From: Lachnospiraceae bacterium
GTDB taxonomy: Bacteria; Bacillota; Clostridia; Lachnospirales; Lachnospiraceae
NCBI GenBank assembly: GCA_017431515.1
Contig: JAFRKV010000037.1
Coordinates: 1-64,000, forward strand
Reading direction: 5' to 3'
Length of the DNA: 64,000 bases
The position numbers were made by a program, and so were the translations under genes. Below, in pieces: positions 46,044 through 55,181 of this stretch; the first letter of the stretch is position 1; every line of letters starts with the position of its first letter. The notes below the pieces were generated by a model. That model was not told the origin of the DNA. It ran no database searches and saw nothing but the letters and a program-made list of their open reading frames with translations.

Positions 46044-47288
46044 TTACGATTCCTCTCTTCTGCGAAGCACATCCCAGGGTTCCGCTTCCTGATCCAGCGT
46101 CACAAGAAGCCTCTGTTTCGCATGGGGCGCCGATGTCATCTCCGTTCCGTCCTCCGCGCGAATGCGTTTAACCTCGGCAAACAGATTCCGCCCGTCGGGC
46201 TTTAGGATCTCCAGGGTCTCGCCCACGGAAAACTTATTTTTCTGTTCCATCAGAAAGGAGCCGTCATCCCTGCGTTCCCCCGCCGTCCCGAGATACGTCG
46301 CGCCTTTTTCATAGGTGCTCTCTGTATAGATCTGCGAAGACGCATCCGGTTTCCCGAAGAAAAATCCGGTGCCGTAGGGTCTGTGGGTGCAGGCGCAGAG
46401 CTCCTTTTCATATTCCGGAAGCTTTTGCCTGTACTGCGATTCCGAGGTCAGGTAATCCGTGATCGCATTGCGGTAAGCCCTCGCCACCGTCGCGACATAC
46501 AGGGCTGTTTTCATTCTACCCTCTATTTTGAAACTGTCAATCCCCGCAGCAAGAAGCGCCGGCACGTGTCCGATCATGTTGAGATCTCTGGAATTAAAAA
46601 GAAAGGTGCCCCGCTCGTTTTCAAAAACCGGCAGATACTCCCCGGGTCTGGACTCCTCCATGACGGCGTAATTCCACCGGCAGGGATGGGTGCACTCTCC
46701 GTGATTGCTGTCCCGCCCGGTGAAATAATTGCTGAGGAGGCATCTGCCGGAATAGGAAATGCACATTGCCCCGTGGACAAAGGTCTCGATTTCAAGTTCC
46801 GGCGGAATGTTCGCGCGCAGCGTTTTGATTTCCTCCAGTGACAGTTCCCGCGCAGTTACCACCCGTTTCGCGCCCAGCGCATGCCAGAAACGAAAGGTCT
46901 CGTAATTGGTGTTGTTTGCCTGTGTGCTGATATGCAGATCGATCTCCGGGCAATGGGTTTTCGCCAGAGAAAAAATACCGGGATCAGCGATGATGAGGCC
47001 GTCCGGCTCCATGGTGCGCAGTTCTTTAAGATAAAGTTTGACGCCCTCGAGATCCGCGTTATGCGCCAGGATATTGACGGTGACATAGACTTTTTTCCCG
47101 CGTTCATGACAGAAGGAAATCCCCTCCGCCATTTCCTCCGGCGAAAAATTCTTCGCTTTTGCACGCAGTCCGAATTCGTTGCCGCCGATGTAGACCGCAT
47201 CCGCGCCGTAATGCACGGCCACTTTCAGCACCTCGAGACAGCTGGCCGGCAGCAGAAGCTCCGGCGTTTTCCGTTTGGGTTCAGGCAT
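46044..47288 (-). CDS. trhP: U32-family tRNA hydroxylation protein TrhP-like
   Basis: 414-residue U32 'peptidase' with the signature FVHGAMCISYSGRCLLSNYF and GECTHPCRWNYAV, whose cysteines bind an iron-sulfur cluster. Relatives (TrhP/YegQ, B. subtilis YrrN/YrrO) hydroxylate uridine 34 of tRNA to ho5U. It overlaps trmR, whose product methylates ho5U to mo5U, which supports that role over proteolysis. Start chosen at the ATG after GAAGGAAAGAAG; the longer frame runs into trmR. Only one U32 protein is present here, whereas B. subtilis uses two. Confidence 0.85.
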   Translation of the reverse strand: MPEPKRKTPELLLPASCLEVLKVAVHYGADAVYIGGNEFGLRAKAKNFSPEEMAEGISFCHERGKKVYVTVNILAHNADLEGVKLYLKELRTMEPDGLIIADPGIFSLAKTHCPEIDLHISTQANNTNYETFRFWHALGAKRVVTARELSLEEIKTLRANIPPELEIETFVHGAMCISYSGRCLLSNYFTGRDSNHGECTHPCRWNYAVMEESRPGEYLPVFENERGTFLFNSRDLNMIGHVPALLAAGIDSFKIEGRMKTALYVATVARAYRNAITDYLTSESQYRQKLPEYEKELCACTHRPYGTGFFFGKPDASSQIYTESTYEKGATYLGTAGERRDDGSFLMEQKNKFSVGETLEILKPDGRNLFAEVKRIRAEDGTEMTSAPHAKQRLLVTLDQEAEPWDVLRRREES

Positions 47289-47949
47289 TCTTCTTTCCTT
47301 CTTTTTTCTCTCCGGAATACACGCTGATGGCAACCCCGTCTTCCACGGGAAGGATCGTCGTCGTAAAATCAGGATCCCGCATCAAGGTCAAAAGATATTC
47401 CCGCATTCTCTCATGGATCGTCCGATCCCGCCGCGTCACGGCAAACCGGGACTCCAGCACATCCCCGTCCTGCAGGACATTGTCGGAAAACAACACGCCT
47501 CCTTCGGCCATGCACCGCTTCACCTCGGGCAGGAGCATCGGATACTGCCCCTTCGCAGCATCCATGAGTACAAAATCAAACCGTCCATCCGGCAGCGTCG
47601 GAAGGAGGTCTTTTGCATCGCCTTCCAGCAAACGAATGGGGGCTGTCGACTTTGCAAACAACGCTTTTGCTTTTTCAATCCGCGGGGGAAAATTTTCGAT
47701 CGTGACCAGATCTTTGAGACTGCTGACATGCTCCGCAAAAAACATAGCGGAAAACCCCACGCCGGTTCCGATTTCCAGAATCCGTCCGGGATTTTTCATG
47801 GAAAGCACCACCTGTAGAAGCCGCTGTGTCTCCTTGCGGAGGATGGGAATCCCGAGCGACCGCGCTTCCTCTTCCAGTGCCAGAAGCGCATCACTGCAGG
47901 GATTCTCCATGGAAGAAAGAAACACCGAAAACCGCTGCGCATCTATCAT
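47281..47949 (-). CDS. trmR: tRNA 5-hydroxyuridine methyltransferase TrmR-like
   Basis: 222-residue SAM-dependent O-methyltransferase (class resembling catechol methyltransferase): GRILEIGTGVGFSAMFFAE is the SAM site, DFVLMDAAKGQYPMLLPEV the metal-binding region and LFSDNVLQDGDV motif III. Gene order mltG-trmR-trhP matches the B. subtilis yrrL-yrrM-yrrN cluster, where YrrM (TrmR) methylates ho5U34. It overlaps both neighbours by 4-8 bp. Confidence 0.87.
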   Translation of the reverse strand: MIDAQRFSVFLSSMENPCSDALLALEEEARSLGIPILRKETQRLLQVVLSMKNPGRILEIGTGVGFSAMFFAEHVSSLKDLVTIENFPPRIEKAKALFAKSTAPIRLLEGDAKDLLPTLPDGRFDFVLMDAAKGQYPMLLPEVKRCMAEGGVLFSDNVLQDGDVLESRFAVTRRDRTIHERMREYLLTLMRDPDFTTTILPVEDGVAISVYSGEKKEGKKNA

Positions 47950-48356
47950 GGGGTCTCTCCCAATTCACCCGTTTCATCAATGGTTTCCGTGTCTCCCTCC
48001 ATGGGGGACATGGCCGATGCCATATCATGCACCGTCATGGAAGTATTCAGCGTATAAGTGCCGGGGGCAATCTCGTCGTAATCCGTAAGCTTGTACTGGA
48101 TCAGAAACAGCGTTGCGTCATTCACAAGGCCTTTCTGCTCCAGCATTTCCGCCACCTCTTTTTTGCTCATGTCGGAGCGCACGAGTACCACCACGTCTTT
48201 CCCGGGAGCCTCATCCACGGCGGTTTCCGTAAAAATGCGATAGCCGAATTCATAAGCCTTCTTCCCGATGGAAAGAAACAGCATCAGGATCAGTATGGTG
48301 ATCAGCACCGCAATGCCGATCCGGATTATGCGAAAAATGATCTTTCTGGTCTTCAT
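47946..48356 (-). CDS. MltG N-terminal domain only (no catalytic domain)
   Basis: 136-residue protein with one membrane segment (about 10-32) and a LysM-like YceG domain (DVVVLVRSDMSKKEVAEMLE, then YKLTDYDEIAPGTYTLNTSM). MltG transglycosylases are about 340-390 residues long with a catalytic glutamate domain after this point; here the protein ends in an acidic Glu/Thr tail. It occupies the position of mltG before trmR/trhP, so it is a shortened form, not an unrelated gene. It could bind glycan strands or the enzyme of another operon without cutting. Confidence 0.78.
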   Translation of the reverse strand: MKTRKIIFRIIRIGIAVLITILILMLFLSIGKKAYEFGYRIFTETAVDEAPGKDVVVLVRSDMSKKEVAEMLEQKGLVNDATLFLIQYKLTDYDEIAPGTYTLNTSMTVHDMASAMSPMEGDTETIDETGELGETP

Positions 48357-48367
48357 CGTCAGTCAAC

Positions 48368-50047
48368 TCATACTTCCATAATGATCGGGATGATCATCGG
48401 CTTCCGTTTGGTCTCTCTCCAGACAAATTCGCCCATGGCATCCTTGATCTCGGATTTGATCTTCCCCCAGTCCGTAATATTTTTGCTCTGGATTTTATCC
48501 ATGGTCTCATTCATGGTCTTTCGCGCTTCTTCCAGCAGATCTCCGGATTCACGGACATAGACGAAGCCCCTTGAGATGATATCCGGACCCGCCAAAAGCC
48601 TTCCGCTCATGCTCTCCAGCGTCATCACGATGATGATCACGCCTTCTTCAGCCAGATGCTGCCGGTCCTTCAGCACTACATTTCCCACATCTCCCACGCC
48701 GAGACCGTCCACAAATACTTCCTGACAGGACACATGATCCACCACCTTGGCATGATCCTCGTCAATCTCCAGCACATCTCCCGTTTTCAGCAGAATGATA
48801 TGATCCTTCGGTACGCCCATATCCTCTGCGATGGCTGCCTGCGCCTTTAAATGCCGGTATTCGCCGTGTATGGGAATGGAGTACTTCGGGCGGACAAGGG
48901 AATAGATCAGCTTGATATCCTCCCGGCAGGCATGTCCGGAAACATGCACATCCTGGAAGATCACCTCCGCGCCCTTGATAAACAGCTCGTTGATGATATT
49001 GTTCACTGCCTTCTCATTTCCCGGGATGGGATGGGAACTGAAAACAATCAGATCCGACGGCTTGATCTGGACGCGCTTATGCGTGCCGTTTGCCATCCGC
49101 GACAGCGCTGCCATGGATTCGCCCTGGCTTCCTGTGGTGATCAGCACGGTCCGCGCCTCCGGAATGTCTTTGATATTGTCCATGTCCCCCAGGGTATTGT
49201 CCGGGATCTTGATATAGCCGAGTTCGGACGCGGTCTTGATGATATTGACCATGCTGCGTCCCTCGACAAACACCTTGCGGCCGTACTTATGCGCCGTGTT
49301 GATGATCTGCTGCACGCGGTCCACGTTGGACGCAAAGGTGGCGATAATGATCCGCTTCTTTTTATGATCGGCGAAAATATCCTCCAGCGCCCTGCCGACG
49401 GATCGCTCGGATTGGGTGAAGCCCTCCCGCTCCGCATTGGTGCTGTCGCACATCAGAGCCAGCACGCCTTTTTTGCCGATCTCGCCGAACCGCTGCAGAT
49501 CAATGGGATCCCCGAATACCGGTGTATAATCAATCTTGAAATCGCCGGTATGCACCACGGTTCCCACCGGCGAATAGATCGCCAGCGCCGCCGCGTCCTG
49601 GATGCTGTGATTCGTGCGGATGAATTCCACCCGAAAGCATCCGGAATTGATATGCTGCCCGTAGGTCACGACTTTCCGCTTCACATCGGAGAGCATCCTG
49701 TGCTCCTCCAGTTTGTGCTCGATGATGCCCATCGTGAGCTTTGTCGCATAGATCGGCACATTAATCTCCCGCAGCACATACGGAATGGCGCCGATATGGT
49801 CCTCATGGCCGTGGGTGATGAAAAAGCCCTTCACCCGATCCAGATTGTCCCTGAGATAACTGATGTCCGGCATCACAAGATCAATGCCGTACATGTCGTC
49901 CTCGGGAAACGACAGCCCACAGTCCACGACGATAATACTGTCTTCATATTCAAAGGCAGTGATATTCATGCCGATCTCTTCCAGACCACCCAGCGGGATG
50001 ATCTTCAGTCCCGGCTTCTGCTGCCCCTGATTCTTTTTTTTACGCAA
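48368..50047 (-). CDS. Ribonuclease J
   Basis: 559-residue metallo-beta-lactamase/beta-CASP RNase with 5'-exonuclease and endonuclease activity, central to mRNA decay. Motifs: IIPLGGLEEIGMNITAFEYE, FFITHGHEDHIGAIPYVL, HTGDFKID, GSQGESMAALSRMANG and SGHACREDIKLIYSLVRPKY. The start is a TTG preceded by CGGAGGTTTATCG. Downstream genes begin only 11 bp later. Could be RnjA or RnjB; one copy is in view. Confidence 0.95.
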   Translation of the reverse strand: MRKKKNQGQQKPGLKIIPLGGLEEIGMNITAFEYEDSIIVVDCGLSFPEDDMYGIDLVMPDISYLRDNLDRVKGFFITHGHEDHIGAIPYVLREINVPIYATKLTMGIIEHKLEEHRMLSDVKRKVVTYGQHINSGCFRVEFIRTNHSIQDAAALAIYSPVGTVVHTGDFKIDYTPVFGDPIDLQRFGEIGKKGVLALMCDSTNAEREGFTQSERSVGRALEDIFADHKKKRIIIATFASNVDRVQQIINTAHKYGRKVFVEGRSMVNIIKTASELGYIKIPDNTLGDMDNIKDIPEARTVLITTGSQGESMAALSRMANGTHKRVQIKPSDLIVFSSHPIPGNEKAVNNIINELFIKGAEVIFQDVHVSGHACREDIKLIYSLVRPKYSIPIHGEYRHLKAQAAIAEDMGVPKDHIILLKTGDVLEIDEDHAKVVDHVSCQEVFVDGLGVGDVGNVVLKDRQHLAEEGVIIIVMTLESMSGRLLAGPDIISRGFVYVRESGDLLEEARKTMNETMDKIQSKNITDWGKIKSEIKDAMGEFVWRETKRKPMIIPIIMEV

Positions 50048-50084
50048 CGATAAACCTCCGTTTCTTCTCTTTCACATGCCCATA

Positions 50085-50150
50085 ACTGCAAAGAAGCGCT
50101 TCTTCCCGTTCCAAAAGAGCGCGAAAAAGCCGCTTTTTCCAGCATGGTCT
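50085..50150 (-). terminator. Hairpins after the DUF1292 gene
   Basis: Two short stems, GAAAAAGC-(GG)-CTTTTTC and the palindrome AAGAAGCGCTTCTT, lie in the gap before RNase J. They may end the ireB-ruvX-DUF1292 transcript; neither has a long T-run. Confidence 0.4.
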
Positions 50151-50157
50151 ATATGTA

Positions 50158-50418
50158 CTAAAATACAATATCCGTGTCTTCCATCAGCTCCGCAAACACC
50201 TTCCCGATGCTTGCAAGCTCCTCTTCGTCCTCCACAAAAGCATATCCTGCCTCCTCTGCGGAAACATCCGAGATCTTGCGCAGAAGATAGGCTTCTGCTT
50301 CTTCCTCTTCGGATTCCACGGCAAGGATATATTCTCTTCCGGAAACGACAGTCTGCTCCAGGACATAGAAAGAAAGCGTCTCTCCGGTCTCAGGCGCGGT
50401 AAAAGTGATCTTATCCAT
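50158..50418 (-). CDS. DUF1292-family protein
   Basis: 86-residue acidic protein of the DUF1292 (YrzB-like) family: MDKITFTAPETGETLSFYVL, EYILAVESEEEEAEAYLLR and the C-terminal EDEEELASIGKVFAEL. It regularly follows ireB and ruvX in Firmicutes and does so here, 4 bp after ruvX. Function not established. Confidence 0.9.
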   Translation of the reverse strand: MDKITFTAPETGETLSFYVLEQTVVSGREYILAVESEEEEAEAYLLRKISDVSAEEAGYAFVEDEEELASIGKVFAELMEDTDIVF

Positions 50419-50422
50419 AACT

Positions 50423-50851
50423 TCAGTTCTTTGCGGCACGCGCATCCAGATATCCCCGCAGAATCAACTCTGCCGCGATCCGGTCCACATGCTCCTTTTT
50501 TTCATCCCAGCGCAGTCCTGCTTCATCCATGGCACGATCCGCTGCCACCGTGGTCAGACGCTCGTCCCAGAGTATCACCGGAATCCCCGTCCGTTTCTCG
50601 ACAAGAGATTGAAACTCCCGCGTTTTTGCGCATCGGTCTCCTTCGCTCCCGTCCATGTTTTTGGGGTATCCGAGGACAATTTCCGTGACATCTTGCTCCG
50701 ACACAATCTGCGCGATTTCCGCAAGCGTTTTCCGTAGCTTCTTCTCGGAGTCACGCCTGATAATGGAATATCCCTGCGCCGTCAAAAGCAGCTCGTCTGA
50801 AAGCGCCACGCCTACGGTTTTGGATCCGTAGTCAAGTCCCATGATCCGCAT
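50423..50851 (-). CDS. ruvX: RuvX/YqgF Holliday-junction resolvase family protein
   Basis: 142-residue RNase H-fold protein (MRIMGLDYGSKTVGVALSDE; EIVLGYPKNMDGSEGDRC; ILWDERLTTVAADRAMDEAG). It carries the acidic residues of the family. It is proposed to resolve junctions or process pre-16S rRNA. It lies 7 bp after ireB in the usual order. Confidence 0.94.
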   Translation of the reverse strand: MRIMGLDYGSKTVGVALSDELLLTAQGYSIIRRDSEKKLRKTLAEIAQIVSEQDVTEIVLGYPKNMDGSEGDRCAKTREFQSLVEKRTGIPVILWDERLTTVAADRAMDEAGLRWDEKKEHVDRIAAELILRGYLDARAAKN

Positions 50852-50858
50852 CGGGTAA

Positions 50859-51125
50859 TTACTCTTCCCAGCCGCTGGTATGAATGTATTCTCTCAGGAC
50901 CTCCTCCACGAGTTCCTCGCGCTCCACCTTCATAATGAGGCTTCTGGCGTTGTTATGACTCGTGATATAGGTCGGATCTCCGGACATCACATAACCGACA
51001 ATCTGGTTGACGGGATTGTATCCCTTTTCCGTCAACGCCTTATACACCAGCTCCAGCACTTCGCTGACCTGAATCTCCGGCTCACGCTCCACTTTGAAAT
51101 ACTGGGTGTTACTTAAGTCCGCCAT
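50859..51125 (-). CDS. ireB: IreB-family regulatory phosphoprotein
   Basis: 88-residue UPF0297 protein (NTQYFKVEREPEIQVSEVLE, YNPVNQIVGYVMSGDPTYITSHNNARSLI). In enterococci IreB is a substrate of the PASTA kinase IreK and affects cephalosporin tolerance; YrzL is the Bacillus name. The ATG lies seven bases after GAGAAAAG, and an upstream frame of 23 codons is not supported. It has its own promoter with a leader hairpin (CCCATGAACATGGG). Confidence 0.93.
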   Translation of the reverse strand: MADLSNTQYFKVEREPEIQVSEVLELVYKALTEKGYNPVNQIVGYVMSGDPTYITSHNNARSLIMKVEREELVEEVLREYIHTSGWEE

Positions 51126-51225
51126 TTCTTTTCTCCATCCTTTTACGTTGATGACTCCTGTCTGTTCGTAAAAACCGTTCTGAACAGATACCATTGCCCC
51201 CCATGTTCATGGGCATTCCGAAAAA

Positions 51226-51263
51226 TGTAACAATATCGTAACATATGCAAAAAAGATTTTCAA
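51226..51263 (-). promoter_or_regulatory. Promoter of ireB with TGTTACGATATTGTTACA motif
   Basis: TTGAAA (51258-51263), 17 bp, TACGAT (51235-51240) as an extended -10 (TGTTACGAT), followed by ATTGTTACA. The 18-bp motif matches that before hup. The -35 lies at the 3' end of the fructokinase gene. Confidence 0.65.
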
Positions 51264-52213
51264 CCCATTTCCGCTTTTGTGGGATAAGACGCGATCGCGC
51301 CTTCTTTTTGCACGCTTTTGCCGCAGTAGGTATTGGAAAAAGCCAGCATGCTTTTCAGAGTCTCCTCCGTCAGCTGTCCAATCGTTTCTGCCGTCACACC
51401 CTCTTCCGCAAGTTTATACAAAAAAGATCCGATAAAGGCATCACCTGCACCGGTGGTATCCACGGCCTTTACTTTTTCGGAGGCCGCCGATGCCTTTGCA
51501 TGTTTGGTATAAGCGCGCGCCCCGGCAGCGCCTTCCGTATAGACCACAAGTTTGACCTCGCCGGCGAAAAGAAGCGGCAGCGCTTCCTCAATGGTTTCTT
51601 TCCCGGTAATAAACGCGATCTCTTCGTCCGAGACTTTCAGAACATCCGCTGTCGGCAAAAATGCCAGCACCGCATTTCTCAGTGCTTCCTCCGATGCCCA
51701 GAGGTTTTTACGCAGATTCGGATCAAAGCTGATGAGAAGCCCCGCTTCCCTTGCATACTTTACCGCCTGTTGATGGGCTTCCTTCATGGGGAAATCCCCC
51801 AGGGACACCGAGCAGAAATGCAGTGCGAAGCCCTCTGTAAAAAAGTCCTTTTTCACATCCTCCGGGTTATAAAGCATATCCGCGCCGGGCTTGCGGTAAA
51901 AACTGAACTCCCGGTTGCCGTCCTGCTTTAAGGCCACAAATGCCAGGGACGTATTTGCCTTCTCCGTGCGTTTGACGAGGGAGGTGTCGATCCCGTAATG
52001 CTTCAGTTCGTTTTCAATCTTGTCTCCGAAAGGATCCGCGCCCAGCTGCGTAATCATCGCAGAAGGCCCGCCCAGCTTCGTATAGGCGCCGCATACATTG
52101 GCGGGAGCACCGCCGACTTTTGGCATAAAGGCATCCACTTCCGCAATGCCGACTCCGGTCTGCTGCGGGATAAAATCAATCAATGCTTCACCGATGGCAT
52201 AGAGCTTCTTCAT
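51260..52213 (-). CDS. PfkB-family carbohydrate kinase, probable fructokinase
   Basis: 317-residue ribokinase-fold kinase: GEALIDFIPQ at the start, VGGAPANVCGAYTKLGG, and the catalytic VDTTGAGDAFIGSFLYKL with the DTTGAGDAF anion hole. The arrangement is that of fructokinases acting on fructose. It sits between alaS and ireB, where other Firmicutes have none, and is separated from the sucrose cluster at 58-64 kb that would make its substrate. Confidence 0.87.
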   Translation of the reverse strand: MKKLYAIGEALIDFIPQQTGVGIAEVDAFMPKVGGAPANVCGAYTKLGGPSAMITQLGADPFGDKIENELKHYGIDTSLVKRTEKANTSLAFVALKQDGNREFSFYRKPGADMLYNPEDVKKDFFTEGFALHFCSVSLGDFPMKEAHQQAVKYAREAGLLISFDPNLRKNLWASEEALRNAVLAFLPTADVLKVSDEEIAFITGKETIEEALPLLFAGEVKLVVYTEGAAGARAYTKHAKASAASEKVKAVDTTGAGDAFIGSFLYKLAEEGVTAETIGQLTEETLKSMLAFSNTYCGKSVQKEGAIASYPTKAEMG

Positions 52214-52229
52214 GCGTGTGTTCTCCTCT

Positions 52230-54887
52230 TTAGGGAATCTGCGTCTCCAATACCTTCACTGCTTCCGCAAGCGCCTCGTCGATCCCTGCCGGATTCTTGC
52301 CGCCGGCCTGCGCCATGTTCGGTCTGCCGCCGCCACCACCTCCGACTTTTCCGGCAATGGCTTTGATGAGGTTTCCTGCGTGGGCGCCTTTCTTCTGCGC
52401 GCCGTCAGATGCTTTCACCACAAGACTGACTTTGCCGTCTTTTGCGGAAGCAAGGACCACAACCCCGTCCGCAAGCTTGTCGGAAAGCTGATCGGAAAGA
52501 TCTCTGAGGCCGTTCATTTCCACATTCGGTACGGAAACCGCAAGGAGCTTCACGCCCTTGACTTCCTGTACCTGATCCATTACGTCCGCCACGGCTTCTT
52601 TTGCAGCCTGGCTCTTGACCGCGTCAAGTTCGGAGGACAGCTGTTTGATCTCCGCGTTCAAATGTTCGATCTTTTTCACCAGATCCTGCGGTGTGGTCTT
52701 CGCAGCCCGCGCGGCTTCATTCAAGGTCTCCTCCACCTGTTCATAGTAACGATAGACGTTTCTTCCTGTCAGTGCCTCGATCCGTCGCACTCCGGCCGCG
52801 ATACCGCTTTCGGAAACGATCTTGAAGTTGCGGATATCCGCCGTATTTTTCACATGGGTTCCGCCGCAAAGCTCCTTGCTGTAGTCTCCCATGGAAACAA
52901 CGCGCACGGTATCTCCGTATTTTTCATTGAAGAGCGCCATTGCACCGGTTTTCCTCGCATCCTCCATGGACATCTCCGCCGTCTCCACCGGCAGCGCATC
53001 CCGGATCCGGTCATTGACCGCCTCCTCCACCTGACGGATCTCCACATCCGTCATTGCCTGGAAGTGGGAAAAATCAAACCGCGTCCGTTCCGCGTCCTGA
53101 TAGGAACCGGCCTGCTCCACATGAGTTCCCAGCACATCCCGCAGGGCTTTCTGCAGCAGATGCGTCGCAGAGTGGTTACGGCAGATATCGCGCCGGCGAA
53201 TTTCATCCACCCGCAGCACAACACGATCCCCGGTTCTGATGGCACCGGTCTTCACGACACCCACATGCCCCACTTTCTGACCCACCAGCTTGATGGTATC
53301 CGTCACTTCAAAAGTACCGTTGGGGCCTTCGATGAAGCCGGCATCTCCCTGTTGTCCGCCCATGGTGGCATAAAACACGGTCTCGTCGGTTACGATCGTA
53401 CCGCTTTCGCCTTGTTTCAGCACGTTCACCACCTTCGTGTCCGTCGTCATCGCCTTTACCTCGGACTGATTTCTCGTGCTCTCATAGCCGATAAAAGTCG
53501 TGGTAAGAGACGGATCCAACTGTTCATAAACGGTAGCGTCCGCGCCCATGTAATTGGTGGTCTTCCTTGCGGAACGGGCCATGGCTTTCTGTTCCTGCAT
53601 GCGCTTTTGAAAGCCCTCCGCGTCATACGTAAGCCCCCGTTCGGCAAGAATCTCCTCGGTCAGTTCCACCGGGAAGCCATAGGTATCATAAAGTTTGAAG
53701 ATGTCGTCACCGGAGAGCACCTTTTCTCCTTTTGCCGCCATCTTTTCCTGCATCTCAGCAAGGATCGCAAGCCCCTGGCCGATAATGGTTTTCCCGAATT
53801 TCTCTTCCTCCTGGGAAAGCACCTTCAGGATAAACTCTCTCTTTTCCTCTAATTCCGGATAACCGTCCTTGCTTTCCGCGATCACGGTTTTACTGAGGGT
53901 GGAGAGAAACGCCCCGTCAATCCCCAGCAGCATGCCGTGGCGTGAGGCCCGCCGGATGATCCGTCGCAATACATAACCGCGGCCTTCATTGCTGGGCAGA
54001 ATCCCGTCGCTGATCATAAAAGTCGCGGAGCGGATATGGTCTGTGATCAGCCGGATTGAAATATCATGCAGAGGATCGGTCTGATAGGTCTTGTGCGAAA
54101 GTGCACAGACTTTGTCCCGAATCGCCTTCATGGTATCAATGTCGAAGACGGAGTCCACATCCTGCATCACCACCGCAAGACGCTCCAGCCCCATCCCGGT
54201 ATCGATATTTTTCTGGGAAAGTTCTGTATAATTGCCCTTGCCGTCGCCTTCGAACTGTGTAAAGACATTGTTCCAGACTTCCATATAGCGGTCACAGTCA
54301 CAGCCCACCTTGCAGTCCGGTTTGCCGCATCCGTACTTCTCGCCTCTGTCATAATAGATCTCAGAGCAGGGACCGCAGGGTCCCGCGCCATGCTCCCAGA
54401 AATTATCGCAGGCGCCGGTTTCCGGATCGCGGTAAAACCTGGTGATCTTCTCTGCCGGAATCCCGATCTCGTCCTTCCAGATGGCGAAGGCTTCTTCATC
54501 CTCGCCGTAAATGGACGGATACAGGCGCTCCGGATCAAGCCCCAGCACGTCGGTCAAAAATTCCCAAGACCAGTGGATCGCTTCCTTCTTGAAATAATCC
54601 CCGAAGGAAAAATTTCCCAGCATCTCAAAAAAGGTAAGATGCCTTGCGGTCTTACCTACGTTATCGATATCACCTGTGCGGATACATTTCTGGCAGGTCG
54701 CCACGCGCTTTTTCGGCGGGATCTCCTGCCCGGTAAAATATGGTTTCAGAGGCGCCATGCCCGCATTGATCAGCAAAAGACTCTGATCATTATGCGGGAT
54801 CAGCGAAAAGCTTTTCATCACAAGATGTTCCTTGCTTTCAAAAAAATCAAGGTATTTCCTGCGCAATTCATTCACACCGTGTTTCAT
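52230..54887 (-). CDS. alaS: Alanyl-tRNA synthetase
   Basis: 885-residue class II synthetase. Motif 2/3 region TCQKCIRTGDIDNVGKTARH, the editing domain HSATHLLQKALRDVLG and the metal-binding CGGTHV; a DHHA1 C-terminal domain ends in KVGGGGGGRPNMAQAGG. Complete length. It starts inside the upstream small membrane protein gene by ATGA overlap. Confidence 0.97.
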   Translation of the reverse strand: MKHGVNELRRKYLDFFESKEHLVMKSFSLIPHNDQSLLLINAGMAPLKPYFTGQEIPPKKRVATCQKCIRTGDIDNVGKTARHLTFFEMLGNFSFGDYFKKEAIHWSWEFLTDVLGLDPERLYPSIYGEDEEAFAIWKDEIGIPAEKITRFYRDPETGACDNFWEHGAGPCGPCSEIYYDRGEKYGCGKPDCKVGCDCDRYMEVWNNVFTQFEGDGKGNYTELSQKNIDTGMGLERLAVVMQDVDSVFDIDTMKAIRDKVCALSHKTYQTDPLHDISIRLITDHIRSATFMISDGILPSNEGRGYVLRRIIRRASRHGMLLGIDGAFLSTLSKTVIAESKDGYPELEEKREFILKVLSQEEEKFGKTIIGQGLAILAEMQEKMAAKGEKVLSGDDIFKLYDTYGFPVELTEEILAERGLTYDAEGFQKRMQEQKAMARSARKTTNYMGADATVYEQLDPSLTTTFIGYESTRNQSEVKAMTTDTKVVNVLKQGESGTIVTDETVFYATMGGQQGDAGFIEGPNGTFEVTDTIKLVGQKVGHVGVVKTGAIRTGDRVVLRVDEIRRRDICRNHSATHLLQKALRDVLGTHVEQAGSYQDAERTRFDFSHFQAMTDVEIRQVEEAVNDRIRDALPVETAEMSMEDARKTGAMALFNEKYGDTVRVVSMGDYSKELCGGTHVKNTADIRNFKIVSESGIAAGVRRIEALTGRNVYRYYEQVEETLNEAARAAKTTPQDLVKKIEHLNAEIKQLSSELDAVKSQAAKEAVADVMDQVQEVKGVKLLAVSVPNVEMNGLRDLSDQLSDKLADGVVVLASAKDGKVSLVVKASDGAQKKGAHAGNLIKAIAGKVGGGGGGRPNMAQAGGKNPAGIDEALAEAVKVLETQIP

Positions 54888-55087
54888 TTTTCAGTTTTCC
54901 CCGATTCTTCTATGCTTTCTGCCGCAGCTGCTTCTGCTGCTGCCAGCTTTTGATTCTTACGGGCGCGCGCCTTCTTCCCGACGATGATCCCGAGAAAAGC
55001 CACTCCCGCAAGGATCAGCGCTTCGATAAGATACTGCAGAAAACTCCCGAAGAACGCTGCGACACTTCCTTCTAATACTGCTATCAT
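54884..55087 (-). CDS. Small single-pass membrane protein before alaS
   Basis: 67-residue protein with two hydrophobic stretches that may form one long or two membrane segments (about 5-38: SFLQYLIEALILAGVAFLGI) and an Ala/Lys/Glu-rich cytoplasmic tail. Its stop overlaps the alaS ATG by ATGA, so it is coupled to alaS. The start follows AAGGAGGACATCGCT. I know no function. Confidence 0.75.
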   Translation of the reverse strand: MIAVLEGSVAAFFGSFLQYLIEALILAGVAFLGIIVGKKARARKNQKLAAAEAAAAESIEESGKTEK

Positions 55088-55181
55088 AGCGATGTCCTCC
55101 TTAATAGGATTTGTCCATAATCCTTGTTATTATACCCGAAACGCCAAGTCATTTCAACTGGCAGGATTTTGGCTTTGATGC

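Noticed and set aside
48851..50053. Plus-strand open frame of 400 codons
   Set aside because: Antisense of RNase J; the minus-strand frame has all catalytic motifs.
52212..53852. Plus-strand open frame of 546 codons
   Set aside because: Lies entirely opposite alaS, has low-complexity His/Arg/Leu-rich composition without any recognisable motif, and no ribosome binding site.
52180..55181. T-box element before alaS and its upstream membrane gene
   Set aside because: The 94-bp gap before the small membrane gene is too short and lacks the T-box sequence; the leu and ilv genes also show none.
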